A stretch of DNA of 52,203 nucleotides from Candidatus Omnitrophota bacterium (lineage in GTDB: Bacteria; Omnitrophota; Gorgyraeia; Zapsychrales; Zapsychraceae). Both the position numbers and the translations under genes were made by a program. A model generated the notes under the pieces. It saw nothing but the letters and a program-made list of their open reading frames with translations, was not told where the DNA came from and ran no database searches. Where the stretch lies: the NCBI GenBank assembly GCA_015232535.1, contig JADFZM010000002.1, positions 1-52,203 of the forward strand, written 5' to 3'. The first letter of the stretch is position 1. Every line of letters starts with the position of its first letter. Shown in pieces: positions 18,191-25,678 of the stretch.

Positions 18191-18661
18191 ATGCAATCCA
18201 AAGCATTTACGCTTATGGAAATCCTTATAACGGTCATTATAGTCGGGGTATTAGCTTCCGTCGCTATCCCCCGTTATGTGTCTACGGTGGAAAGGGTCAG
18301 GGCTATGGAGGGGATCAATCTCCTGAAACAGCTTTTAGGCGCGCAGAAGATCTATAGGATGGAGAACGGGATATATTGCTACTGGATCTCTGACTGTTGG
18401 GATGACCTGGGAGTGGGTATAGAAAATTTTCAAAATGATGATCCAAATGATATTGAGCATTTTGACTGGGATACTCGCTCGACCGGAGCCGAAGGGCAGC
18501 TCGCAGCAGGGCAGAGATTAGCTATTATTAGAAGGCTTAACAGAAACACGAATAGTTGTTTATACAGGCTGAGGATTAATGAAGATTCTACGATTGATTG
18601 CGACAATGAACCAGGTTGTACAAATTTTAGCTGTGAACGATTGGGGCGGCTGGCCTATTAA
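18191..18661 (+). CDS. Type IV pilin/pseudopilin-like protein
   Basis: 156 residues from the ATG at 18191 (AAGGGG upstream). The short leader MQSKA is followed by FTLMEILITVIIVGVLAS, the N-terminal hydrophobic helix with Glu5 that all type IV pilins share. The residue before the cleavage point is Ala, not the usual Gly. The C-terminal domain contains several cysteines (near DCDNEPGC and FSCERLG) that could form a pilin disulfide loop. It is a separate unit 2 kb from the gsp genes, with its own promoter, and could be an alternative major pilin or accessory pseudopilin. No prepilin peptidase is nearby. Confidence 0.85.
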   Translation: MQSKAFTLMEILITVIIVGVLASVAIPRYVSTVERVRAMEGINLLKQLLGAQKIYRMENGIYCYWISDCWDDLGVGIENFQNDDPNDIEHFDWDTRSTGAEGQLAAGQRLAIIRRLNRNTNSCLYRLRINEDSTIDCDNEPGCTNFSCERLGRLAY

Positions 18662-18685
18662 AAATAGAATAGAACGGGAGGAGAA

Positions 18686-18913
18686 ATGATCACGCCGGAG
18701 ATGAGAGAACTGATAAACGATCCTCGCGTAAAAGAGGAGATCAACAAACACCGTTGGTATGAAAGCGAGCGCAAGGGCTCGGATGTCGGGTTGGACTATG
18801 CGGTTGAGGATTGGCTGAGAAAATACTCTTTATCTTGGATGAAACGTAATATTTCCCTAGAAAGGACAGAAACTGTTTGGGAATCGATAAAGAAAGTATT
18901 TAATAAAAAGTAA
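18686..18913 (+). CDS. Small protein of unknown function
   Basis: 75 residues with a strong GGGAGGAG (18676-18683) two bases before its ATG, 24 bases after the pilin stop. Highly charged and predicted helical, with a tryptophan/tyrosine-rich middle (HRWYESERKG, DWLRKYSLSWM). No signal peptide, membrane segment or family motif that I recognise. Co-transcription with the pilin gene up to the terminator at 18972-19010 is likely. The good ribosome-binding site is the main support for its being real. Confidence 0.65.
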   Translation: MITPEMRELINDPRVKEEINKHRWYESERKGSDVGLDYAVEDWLRKYSLSWMKRNISLERTETVWESIKKVFNKK

Positions 18914-18971
18914 AGGCCTATTAACCTTAGGGATCCCTTAAACGTTTTCAATAAATTTAGCGCAAACAGGC

Positions 18972-19010
18972 AAAAAAAAGGCAACTCAAATATTGAGTTG
19001 CCTTTTTGTT
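18972..19010. terminator. Bidirectional rho-independent terminator
   Basis: Perfect 10-base stem GGCAACTCAA (18980-18989) / TTGAGTTGCC (18993-19002) with a 3-base loop, A-rich on the left (18972-18979) and T-rich on the right (19003-19010 and beyond). It can stop transcription from the small gene at 18686 (+) and from the beta-helix gene (-), whose stop codon is at 19031. Confidence 0.9.
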
Positions 19011-19030
19011 TTTATGAAATCCGAAATTAA

Positions 19031-20200
19031 TTACCTGCCGCCGTACTGTTCCATCAAAAGCATCTTTGACCCTTTAGTCGGTGGCTTTGTTGTCTTTGCG
19101 GCTTCTATTGTATTGCCATAAGCCCCGATATTTACTCTTCCGCCGTTATAATTGGGCTCAAGAGAATAGGGGTCTGCCGGATCTCCTTGATCGATTACCG
19201 GAGAAATAAAGTTTTGCTCATGAAAGTCTCCGTTTGCCGCATCGACAAAAAGAGGGTCCTCGGAGATATTGTTAGCAAGAGTTGCTCGACCGGTCTGATA
19301 ATCACCCGAATCGTTTAAGTATACATCATTATATGAAACTGTTACGTTTTGGTCGCGGTCGGTAGTAAGCTTTGTTACTATTCCCCTCCCGCGGTTATTA
19401 AATACAACATTGTTCCTAATACTAACTGATAATGGTGTGTAATAGAGAGCTGTTGATATTGCTTTTCCTTGGGTGTTTGTAAGCCCGGTTATGGTGTTAT
19501 TAACTATAGTTCCTCGAAAAAGCTGACCTTCCGCTTGAATTCCATTGCCAAAATTTGTTATTAAATTGTTTCTGATTATAACTTGTTCATTGACGGTATT
19601 TGAATTAGATAAAATACCTACTGAGTTAGGGCAATTATTAGATCCCAAGATTATTAGTTTATTTCCGGAGATGGAACCGGATGTTCCACTAAACTCGAAC
19701 CCCTTCTGTACAGAACAGGATCCGTTATGGACTTCAAAATGATTGTTGGTAATTCTCGCATTGGATACTCCAAGAGCGACTACACCAGTACCAACTACAT
19801 TTACAAACTTTGAATTCCTGACTTCCATTTCAGAGCTATAATTAAATGATAAATCAATGTTGTCGAATTTCATGTTTTCAATAACAATGTTGTCAGAATC
19901 AAAAACGTGTATAGATAGATTCAGGATAGTGTCTTCCGATGATTCACCCCTAAATGTCAGATTTGATTTATTTTCCAAGTAGATATGCGGTTCTCCTTCC
20001 TCAGGATTTTCCGAGGAGGAGGGAACATACACTCCGTTAGCAATAAAAATAGTATCTCCTTCTTCAGCTGCGTCTATGGCTTGATAGATTTTTGGGTAAT
20101 CTGCAGGAACATTAAGAGTCGCCGCTTCACCAATATAGGGAAGGGCCCAGAAACAAACAACTGCGGTGAGAAAAACTGTTGATAGGGTTAATTTCTTCAT
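19031..20200 (-). CDS. Secreted right-handed beta-helix (pectin-lyase-fold) protein
   Basis: 389 residues from the ATG at 20200; GAAAGGAGA (20207-20214) lies six bases upstream, deciding the start over a TTG at 20227. The N-terminus MKKLTLSTVFLTAVVCFWAL is a signal peptide, probably cut after GEA near residue 26. LNVPADYPKIYQAIDAAEEGDTI opens a parallel beta-helix, with many Asn-rich turns such as IRNNLITNFGNGIQ, NNTITG and SIRNNVVF. The C-terminal DPLFVDAANGDFH ... SPVIDQGDP ... NIGAYG pattern is common in secreted right-handed beta-helix proteins. It is probably a surface or secreted polysaccharide-binding/lyase or adhesin protein. Expression appears controlled by the c-di-GMP riboswitch upstream. 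No catalytic residues can be assigned. Confidence 0.85.
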   Translation of the reverse strand: MKKLTLSTVFLTAVVCFWALPYIGEAATLNVPADYPKIYQAIDAAEEGDTIFIANGVYVPSSSENPEEGEPHIYLENKSNLTFRGESSEDTILNLSIHVFDSDNIVIENMKFDNIDLSFNYSSEMEVRNSKFVNVVGTGVVALGVSNARITNNHFEVHNGSCSVQKGFEFSGTSGSISGNKLIILGSNNCPNSVGILSNSNTVNEQVIIRNNLITNFGNGIQAEGQLFRGTIVNNTITGLTNTQGKAISTALYYTPLSVSIRNNVVFNNRGRGIVTKLTTDRDQNVTVSYNDVYLNDSGDYQTGRATLANNISEDPLFVDAANGDFHEQNFISPVIDQGDPADPYSLEPNYNGGRVNIGAYGNTIEAAKTTKPPTKGSKMLLMEQYGGR

Positions 20201-20229
20201 TAAGATCTCCTTTCGTTCGTGCTGCAAAA

Positions 20230-20262
20230 TTTAAAAGCCCTTTTCCTTATCAGAATAGGGCT
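20230..20262 (-). terminator. Terminator hairpin of the riboswitch expression platform
   Basis: On the minus strand, AGCCCTATTC (20262-20253) pairs with GAAAAGGGCT (20245-20236) with one mismatch and a 7-base loop, followed by a U-rich stretch (TTTAAATTTT) toward 20227. It lies between the aptamer and the ribosome-binding site, where a ligand-controlled terminator would be expected. Confidence 0.65.
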
Positions 20263-20276
20263 ATTAAACAAAAAAA

Positions 20277-20366
20277 TCGTTTTGTTCGGTAGTCCGGCTA
20301 TCCTTTTTAAGGACCATGGATTTTGCGTCCCAGCATTACTGCTGGTTTGCCTTTATCGTAAAACGA
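20277..20366 (-). promoter_or_regulatory. Cyclic-di-GMP-I (GEMM-I) riboswitch aptamer
   Basis: Read on the minus strand, the segment shows the conserved blocks of the class I c-di-GMP aptamer in order: AAAGGCAAACC, a P2 stem CCAGCA/TGCTGG capped by the GNRA tetraloop GTAA, GGACGCAAA, CCATGG (tetraloop-receptor side), then AAGGATAGCCGG and ACTACCG. P1 is TCGTTTT (20366-20360) with AAAACGA (20283-20277). The spacing agrees with the Vc2 aptamer. It is in the 5' leader of the secreted beta-helix gene, followed by a terminator-like hairpin. Whether ligand turns expression on or off is not decided by the sequence alone. Confidence 0.93.
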
Positions 20367-20391
20367 CAAATATTTTATACATCCGTTTACA

Positions 20392-20419
20392 AGAATAGCA
20401 TTAATTTTCAATCTGTCAA
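20392..20419 (-). promoter_or_regulatory. Candidate promoter of the riboswitch/beta-helix transcript
   Basis: On the minus strand, TTGACA (20419-20414), 16 bases, then TATTCT (20397-20392). Transcription would begin near 20385, about 20 bases before the aptamer's P1 stem, leaving the whole riboswitch in the leader. Confidence 0.5.
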
Positions 20420-20759
20420 GGGAGAGAATTTTAAAAAAGCCTTTTCCCGCTGATTTCAAATTACGAAGCTGCTAATCATAAGTGCTTGATATATAATAGC
20501 TTACAAGATAGAAGATAATTATCTACGTAGTTTAACAATGAATTAAAAAGCGTAATAAATAAAATTTATATTTTCACTGGGCTCAGTGTTCGGAATTCAG
20601 GATATTTCGTAATTCAAGCAGAAAAAAAAGAAAGGGCATGTATTTTGAATATCCCCCAAATAAAACTTAAGTTTAAACCGCCAATTGCTTAAAATCATAA
20701 ATTAATAGGCCCTTATTTTACAGAAATGATATAATTATTAAAATAAATACAAGGATAAT
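20420..20759. other. AT-rich intergenic region before gspE
   Basis: No gene or structured RNA is evident. A TATAAT at 20730-20735 lies 25 bases before the gspE start but has no convincing -35 element. An AAGGA (20751-20755) serves as the gspE ribosome-binding site. The rest is AT-rich with no repeats that I can see. Confidence 0.5.
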
Positions 20760-22442
20760 ATGGGTAAAAATAAATTTCCATTAGGGCAGCTTTTAATAGA
20801 GAAGAAGATCATAACCCAAGAGCAGTTGGATATTGCTCTTCGAAAGCAAAAGGAAACAGGAGAGCTTTTAGGAGCGACCTTGCTGGATTTGGGCTTCATT
20901 GATGAGGAAACGGTTTTCATTCCTTTATTAGCCGGCCAATTAGGGGTTGATTTTATAAGCTTTAAGGACCTGCAGATCAATCCCGAAGCGATAAAAAAGT
21001 TGCCCGCTAAATTCGCCAGCCATTATAATATAATACCCTGTGATTTTAAGGACAATGTGCTAAAGATAGCGACTACCCAGCCTCTGGATGTGCATTTGAT
21101 CGATGAGTTGAGCTCGGTGGTTAAAAGCAAGGTAAAGACTGTCTTGGCCAGCGAGAAGGACATTACGGAGGCGATAAGGCAATATTACGGTGTCGGCGCG
21201 GAAACGATCGAACAGATGATGGGTTCTGTTCAGCAATCGGCTGTCAGCGAGAAGGAAGTCGCCGGAATTGAAGATGAATCCGAGGCCTCGATAAGCAAAT
21301 TTTTAAACCAGATCATTATCGAGGCGTACAGGGATAGGGCGACGGATATCCATATCGAGCCTTACGAAGACGAGCTTAAAATAAGGTACCGTATCGACGG
21401 AATATTATACGACGCCAAGGTCCCGGCGAACATCAAGGTTTTCAAGGATGCCATAAATTCGCGCATAAAGATTTTATCAAACCTCAATATCGCCGAGAAA
21501 AGGGTTCCGCAGGATGGGAGGTTCAAAGTAAGGGTCAATGACCTTGATATTGACCTTCGCGTATCATTCCTTCCCACCCAGCACGGCGAAAGCGTTGTTT
21601 TAAGGGTCTTGAATTCCGCCCGCTTGTACGATCTCGAGGAACTGGGGTTCAATAAAGATGAGTTAAAGATAATAGAGAATATCCTCAAGCGGCCGCACGG
21701 GATAATTTTCCTCACCGGCCCCACCGGAAGCGGAAAGACAACCACTCTTTATTCATTCCTTTCCAAGGTCAATACCGAGGATAAAAAAATAATCACGATC
21801 GAAGACCCTGTCGAATACCAGCTAAAAGGTATAACGCAGATACAGATAAACCCTAAAGTAGGCCTCACTTTCGCCCAGGGCCTGCGTTCCATGCTCCGCC
21901 ATGACCCGGACATAATGATGGTCGGAGAGGTTCGCGATATCGAAACCGCCGAGATAGCCATTCAGGTTGCCTTGACCGGGCATTTGGTTTTATCGACCTT
22001 GCATACGAACGATGCACCAAGCGGGGTGGCGCGGCTTTTGGATATGGGAGTTGAGCCTTATTTGATAACCAGTACGGTGGAGTGCCTGATCGCTCAGAGA
22101 TTGGTCAGGGTTATTTGCCCCAGCTGCCGCCAGAGCTATATTCTGCCCGACGATGTCCTGGAGGAATTCGGCGAGGAAAAAGGAAAAGAAGTTATCGCCT
22201 ACAAAGGCAAGGGCTGTGAAAGCTGCCATTTCACCGGCTATATCGGGCGCGAGTCGATCTACGAGATCCTGGTCTTTAGCGAGGAGATACGCGGCCTGGT
22301 AATGGAAAGGGCGACGGCAAATCATATCCGCGAAAAAGCCGCAGCGCAGGGGATGAAAACACTTCTTCATTCCGGCTGGGCGAAGATCAAAAAAGGCATT
22401 ACTACCGTCGAAGAAATCTTCAGGGTAACAAAAGATGAATAG
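20760..22442 (+). CDS. gspE: Type II secretion/type IV pilus assembly ATPase GspE/PilB
   Basis: 560 residues. The N-terminal domain (about 5-65) has the MshEN pattern: LGQLLIEKKIITQEQL, IALRKQ, LLGATLLDLGFIDEE; this domain binds c-di-GMP in some family members. The ATPase has Walker A GPTGSGKT (320-327), Asp box ITIEDPVEYQ (346-355), Walker B IMMVGE (385-390) and His box TGHLVLSTLHTND. Zinc cysteines are 453, 456, 486 and 489. It powers pseudopilus assembly from the cytoplasm, with GspF as membrane partner 19 bases downstream. The riboswitch next door hints that c-di-GMP may matter to the locus. Confidence 0.95.
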   Translation: MGKNKFPLGQLLIEKKIITQEQLDIALRKQKETGELLGATLLDLGFIDEETVFIPLLAGQLGVDFISFKDLQINPEAIKKLPAKFASHYNIIPCDFKDNVLKIATTQPLDVHLIDELSSVVKSKVKTVLASEKDITEAIRQYYGVGAETIEQMMGSVQQSAVSEKEVAGIEDESEASISKFLNQIIIEAYRDRATDIHIEPYEDELKIRYRIDGILYDAKVPANIKVFKDAINSRIKILSNLNIAEKRVPQDGRFKVRVNDLDIDLRVSFLPTQHGESVVLRVLNSARLYDLEELGFNKDELKIIENILKRPHGIIFLTGPTGSGKTTTLYSFLSKVNTEDKKIITIEDPVEYQLKGITQIQINPKVGLTFAQGLRSMLRHDPDIMMVGEVRDIETAEIAIQVALTGHLVLSTLHTNDAPSGVARLLDMGVEPYLITSTVECLIAQRLVRVICPSCRQSYILPDDVLEEFGEEKGKEVIAYKGKGCESCHFTGYIGRESIYEILVFSEEIRGLVMERATANHIREKAAAQGMKTLLHSGWAKIKKGITTVEEIFRVTKDE

Positions 22443-22461
22443 ATCAATAAGGGATAGGTAA

Positions 22462-23691
22462 ATGCCCGAATTCCGTTACAAAGCAAAAGAAGGGCCGAGC
22501 AAAGTGGTGGAGGGAGTTGTCGATGCCGGAAATGTTGATTTGGCCATCAGTAAAGTGATAAATTTAGGCTTGACCCCGATAGATATTTCGGTTAATACCC
22601 ACCACGAAATAAATCCTGCCAAGTCAGCCACAAAAGGAAATTTTGTATTTGTTAAGCGCTTTAAACAGAAAGACCTTGTCCTTTTTGCCCGGCAGATGAG
22701 CGACCTGGTGGGCGCGAATGTACCGATGCTTAAATCGCTCCAGCTCGTCGAAAGCCAGACCGGCAACCCTTATTTCAAAGAGATAATAAAGAAGATGCAC
22801 AAATATGTAGAGGACGGCGGTGCTTTATCCGATGCCTTATCTCAGGAAAAAAATATTTTTAGCCCCTTGTACGTAAATATGGTCCGCACGGGTGAATTAA
22901 GCGGGAAGCTGGATGTTGTGTTGAGCAGGCTGGCCGATTATATGGAGAAAGAAATGGACACCACAGGCAAAATCCGCTCCAGTTTGGCTTATCCGGGGCT
23001 GATAATGATAGTCGGGGCCTTAACGGTATTTTTTCTGCTCAGCTTTGTAATCCCAAGGATCTCTTCGATGTTTGATGATATGGACCAGGCTCTGCCGCTT
23101 CCGACGGTTATACTTGTAAAATTGGGAGTATTTTTTTCTAATTTCTGGTGGCTGATGATTTTATTGTTTATTTCAGGAGCCTATTATGGCCACCAGTATA
23201 TTTCATCCCAAAAAGGAAGGTTATGGTTTGATGTTTTGAAATTAAAACTTCCCTTCCTGGGAGAGTTTGTAAAGGTCGACCAGATCGGAAGATTTTCCCG
23301 GACCATGGCGACGATGCTTGAAAGCGGGGTACCGATAACTATGGCCTTGAATTCGGTCTGGCCGGGTTTGGATAATGTGATATTAAAATCAGAGATAAAA
23401 AAAGTCGCTGAGGAAGTTACGAAAGGCAGTAGCCTGCGCCTGGCGTTAAAGAGATGCTCTTTTTTTCCGGAGTTCGCTTTAAATATGATCTCGGTCGGAG
23501 AGGAGACCGGGCGGCTTGAGCAGGGATTCTACAAAATTGCCGATACTTTCGAGCGCCAGGCGGATGAGGCTGTCAAAACAACTCTATCTTTGCTGGGCCC
23601 GCTGGTATTGGTATTTATCGTCGGGATTGTGGGTATGGTTGTCATTGCGATGATCTTGCCAATATTTAAAATGAATCTGATAATCCAGTAA
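22462..23691 (+). CDS. gspF: Type II secretion inner-membrane platform protein GspF/PilC
   Basis: 409 residues with the standard MPEFRYKAKE start and two T2SSF domains (about 65-190 and 270-395). Signature FARQMSDLVGANVPMLKSL occurs in the first and FSRTMATMLESGVPITMAL in the second repeat. Three membrane helices are near 170-200, 215-240 and 375-405. It forms the platform that GspE drives. It follows gspE by 19 bases; a repeat-filled 0.57 kb spacer separates it from the pseudopilin genes. Confidence 0.95.
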   Translation: MPEFRYKAKEGPSKVVEGVVDAGNVDLAISKVINLGLTPIDISVNTHHEINPAKSATKGNFVFVKRFKQKDLVLFARQMSDLVGANVPMLKSLQLVESQTGNPYFKEIIKKMHKYVEDGGALSDALSQEKNIFSPLYVNMVRTGELSGKLDVVLSRLADYMEKEMDTTGKIRSSLAYPGLIMIVGALTVFFLLSFVIPRISSMFDDMDQALPLPTVILVKLGVFFSNFWWLMILLFISGAYYGHQYISSQKGRLWFDVLKLKLPFLGEFVKVDQIGRFSRTMATMLESGVPITMALNSVWPGLDNVILKSEIKKVAEEVTKGSSLRLALKRCSFFPEFALNMISVGEETGRLEQGFYKIADTFERQADEAVKTTLSLLGPLVLVFIVGIVGMVVIAMILPIFKMNLIIQ

Positions 23692-23702
23692 AGTTCCTAA
23701 GT

Positions 23703-23980
23703 TCCGGGGACGCGTACCTAATTATGGAAATGAAAAAAGTAATATTCAAAATCCATGATGATTAGACAGAAGATATTATAAGGAGTTGACTAAGGTATTT
23801 ATTCTTGACCAGCGGTGAGTTGCGGGCAGTTGAAGCCGTATTTAAAAAGTTCTTTGTTATAACCGGACAGGGATTCTGCCTGACGCCTGCCTGGCGAAGG
23901 TTGGGGCGGCCAGGGGGAGTTCCGGGGATACGTACCCAATTAAGGAAGCTCAGGGGATATGAATTAGGTACGCGTCCCCA
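23703..23980. repeat. REP-like motif in three copies, with an imperfect hairpin
   Basis: A motif containing GGGGACGCGTACCTAATTA occurs at about 23706-23724. A variant with GGGGATACGTACCCAATTA occurs at about 23924-23942. An inverted copy with AATTAGGTACGCGTCCCC is at about 23962-23979. Copies two and three can fold into a long imperfect hairpin with the palindromic GTAC at the core. Immediately after, CCCATAATTGT is repeated in tandem (about 23978-24000). The pattern resembles REP elements mobilised by Y1 (RAYT) transposases, but no transposase gene is present here. Confidence 0.7.
23823..23915 (+). repeat. 93-base direct repeat, copy 1
   Basis: Begins CGGGCAGTTGAAGCCG and ends TTGGGGCGGCCAGGG. 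By eye it differs from copy 2 (24001-24093) at 9 of 93 positions, with no gaps, and the copies are offset by 178 bases. Contains CTGCCTGACGCCTGCC, which is self-complementary in parts. No coding potential is apparent, although a short open frame crosses it. Confidence 0.8.
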
Positions 23981-24000
23981 TAATTGTCCCCATAATTGTC

Positions 24001-24093
24001 CGGGCAGTTGAAGCCGTATTTTAAAAGTTCTTTGTTTTACTCGGACAGTGATACTGCCTGACGCCTGCCCGGCGGAAGTTGGGGCGGCCAGGG
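24001..24093 (+). repeat. 93-base direct repeat, copy 2
   Basis: Second copy of the repeat at 23823-23915, about 90 percent identical over its full length. Both copies abut the GTAC-centred REP-like motifs, suggesting one composite intergenic element that was duplicated in the gspF-gspG spacer. Confidence 0.8.
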
Positions 24094-24272
24094 TTAGGCG
24101 GGGTTGATAATTTTAATTCCCCCCACCCCCCATTGCTGGAGGGGGTCTTAATCGATGTTTTAGTTGCACATCGGGGAGGAAAACAACGGAAGCAACAATT
24201 TTTATAATGACGTAATTCAAGGATATTTAAGGTAAAAACAGGATAGAATTAGAAAGTAATATGGGAGGAGAT
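24094..24272. other. Spacer before gspG
   Basis: Contains a C-tract/G-tract pair around 24119-24146 that could form a GC hairpin. A TATAAT at 24203-24208 is about 65 bases before gspG and lacks a clear -35 element. It may hold a promoter for the gspG-M genes. The ribosome-binding site GGGAGGAG (24263-24270) directly precedes the gspG start. Confidence 0.45.
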
Positions 24273-24719
24273 ATGCGTAAAGAAAAAAGGTCAGGATTTA
24301 CAATGATTGAAATCATGCTGGTAGTTATAATCATCGGCATCTTAGGTGCGATGGTTATGCCCAATATAACCGGAAAAAGCGAGCAGGCGAGGAAGGCCGC
24401 CGCCCGGGCGGATATCGAAGCTAATCTTTCGGCGTCCCTTGATCTTTACGAAATGGACAACGGCAGGTTTCCTACGACCGAGCAGGGTCTTAAGGGCCTT
24501 TTGGTTAAACCGACTTCGTCTCCCGAGCCGGCGAATTGGAACGGCCCATATCTCAAAAAGAAGAAGATGCCGCTAGACCCCTGGGGAAGAGAATATGTCT
24601 ATGTTTCGCCTGGAGCGCGCAATGAGGGAGAGTATGACCTTTCGTCTTTAGGCCGAGATGGAGTTGAAAGCGAAGATGATATCATCAATTGGGGCGAGAC
24701 TGGAATGCAAGGGGAATAG
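24273..24719 (+). CDS. gspG: Major pseudopilin GspG
   Basis: 148 residues from the ATG at 24273, chosen because GGGAGGAG lies just upstream; the ATG at 24261 is part of that sequence's approach. Prepilin cleavage site RSG/FTMIEIMLVVIIIGILG with Glu5. The C-terminal domain carries the GspG hallmarks: FPTTEQGLKGL, PLDPWGREYVYVSPG and YDLSSLGRDG, including the calcium-site region. It is the main subunit of the periplasmic pseudopilus. Confidence 0.95.
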   Translation: MRKEKRSGFTMIEIMLVVIIIGILGAMVMPNITGKSEQARKAAARADIEANLSASLDLYEMDNGRFPTTEQGLKGLLVKPTSSPEPANWNGPYLKKKKMPLDPWGREYVYVSPGARNEGEYDLSSLGRDGVESEDDIINWGETGMQGE

Positions 24720-24722
24720 AAT

Positions 24723-25244
24723 GTGGAAAGCCGAGAGAGGGTGAAAATATTTTTTAAAACAGGTAAGCGGATAAGAAGCGGTTTCACTTTAATCGAAATT
24801 ATATTTGTTGTGATGATCGTTCTAATAATCCTCGGCATTGCCCTGCCTAATTTCAGTAAGACATACTCCGGAGTACTTCTTAATCAAACAGCGCAGGATT
24901 TAACCTATTCTATGCGCTATGCCCAGTCTTTGGCTATCAATAAAGGTATTATGACCCGCTTGGTGGTAGATGAGAGTAAGGGGTCGTATTGGGCCGAGGA
25001 ACAATTAACCGATGATACGGGCGATGTAACCGATGATTTCGTAAAAGGGAAAGGGCGTTTATCGAGGCCCGTTCAAGTACAGGCGGATATTGAGCTGGAA
25101 TGCGAAGGCGGGCAAATTATGTTCTATCCCGACGGAAGCATAGAAAAAAAGAGGCTTTATTTATGCCGCAAGGAAAAGTGTTTTACCGTAACGACAAAGG
25201 AATTATGGGGACAAATAGCGCTTTTAAACGGAAAAGTTTTATAA
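24723..25244 (+). CDS. gspH: Minor pseudopilin GspH
   Basis: 173 residues. The start is GTG at 24723; the ATG two bases earlier is closed by a stop within eight codons. Prepilin site RSG/FTLIEIIFVVMIVLIILG with Glu5. The central LLNQTAQDLTYSMRYAQSLAINKG matches the GspH/FimT domain helix. The C-terminus has GGQIMFYPDGS, the usual GspH beta-strand. Its position between gspG and gspI fits. It forms part of the pseudopilus tip. Confidence 0.88.
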   Translation: MESRERVKIFFKTGKRIRSGFTLIEIIFVVMIVLIILGIALPNFSKTYSGVLLNQTAQDLTYSMRYAQSLAINKGIMTRLVVDESKGSYWAEEQLTDDTGDVTDDFVKGKGRLSRPVQVQADIELECEGGQIMFYPDGSIEKKRLYLCRKEKCFTVTTKELWGQIALLNGKVL

Positions 25245-25246
25245 GC

Positions 25247-25678
25247 ATGGTTTTCCCTGGGAAGAGAGGATGCGGTAATAAAAGGGCATCCATGCTCATC
25301 GAGGCCTTGCTTTCGACGGTAATTTTATCGGTAAGCCTTACGGTAATAATCAGCTCGATAACGGCTTGTGTGCGTTCGATTGTTTACAGCAGTGATTACA
25401 CTGAGGCGCTTTTTTTAGCGGAAGACAAAATGCTTAAACTATTGGAAAAAGGATCGGTCGCTGTCAATCTTAAAGAGGAGGAGGCTTTTCCCGCTCCTGA
25501 CGATAGATTCAAATATATCCTCCAAACAAACATATCGGAATTCTCTAAGGCCGCCTCCGACCTGCCTTCCGAGGAGAAGATCAATGAGGTTGCCTTAAAA
25601 GTATATTGGGACTCCGGGAAAAGAAAGAACGCCCTGGAATTTAACACTTACCTGTTTAATTTGCCCGATGAAAAATAA
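25247..25678 (+). CDS. gspI: Minor pseudopilin GspI-like
   Basis: 143 residues from the ATG at 25247, two bases after the gspH stop; a longer frame starting at 25100 would overlap gspH heavily and is rejected. The N-terminal signal is NKRA/SMLIEALLSTVILSVSL: Glu5 is present, but the residue before cleavage is Ala and the first mature residue Ser instead of Gly/Phe. ALFLAEDKMLKLLEKG resembles the GspI helix region. Order G-H-I-J-K supports the assignment. Confidence 0.78.
   Translation: MVFPGKRGCGNKRASMLIEALLSTVILSVSLTVIISSITACVRSIVYSSDYTEALFLAEDKMLKLLEKGSVAVNLKEEEAFPAPDDRFKYILQTNISEFSKAASDLPSEEKINEVALKVYWDSGKRKNALEFNTYLFNLPDEK

Noticed and set aside
20461-20530. Promoter pair for gspE in the AT-rich spacer
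   Set aside because: Several TATAAT-like strings occur, but none has a -35 element at proper spacing.
23805-24011. A 68-codon open frame across the gspF-gspG spacer
   Set aside because: It lies within the direct repeat and REP-like elements, has no ribosome-binding site and no protein-like pattern.
23823-24093. CRISPR array
   Set aside because: Only two long imperfect copies exist, with no regular short spacers and no cas genes.
25100-25246. Extended N-terminus of GspI
   Set aside because: It would overlap gspH by 145 bases and put a basic, non-pilin leader before the pilin signal.
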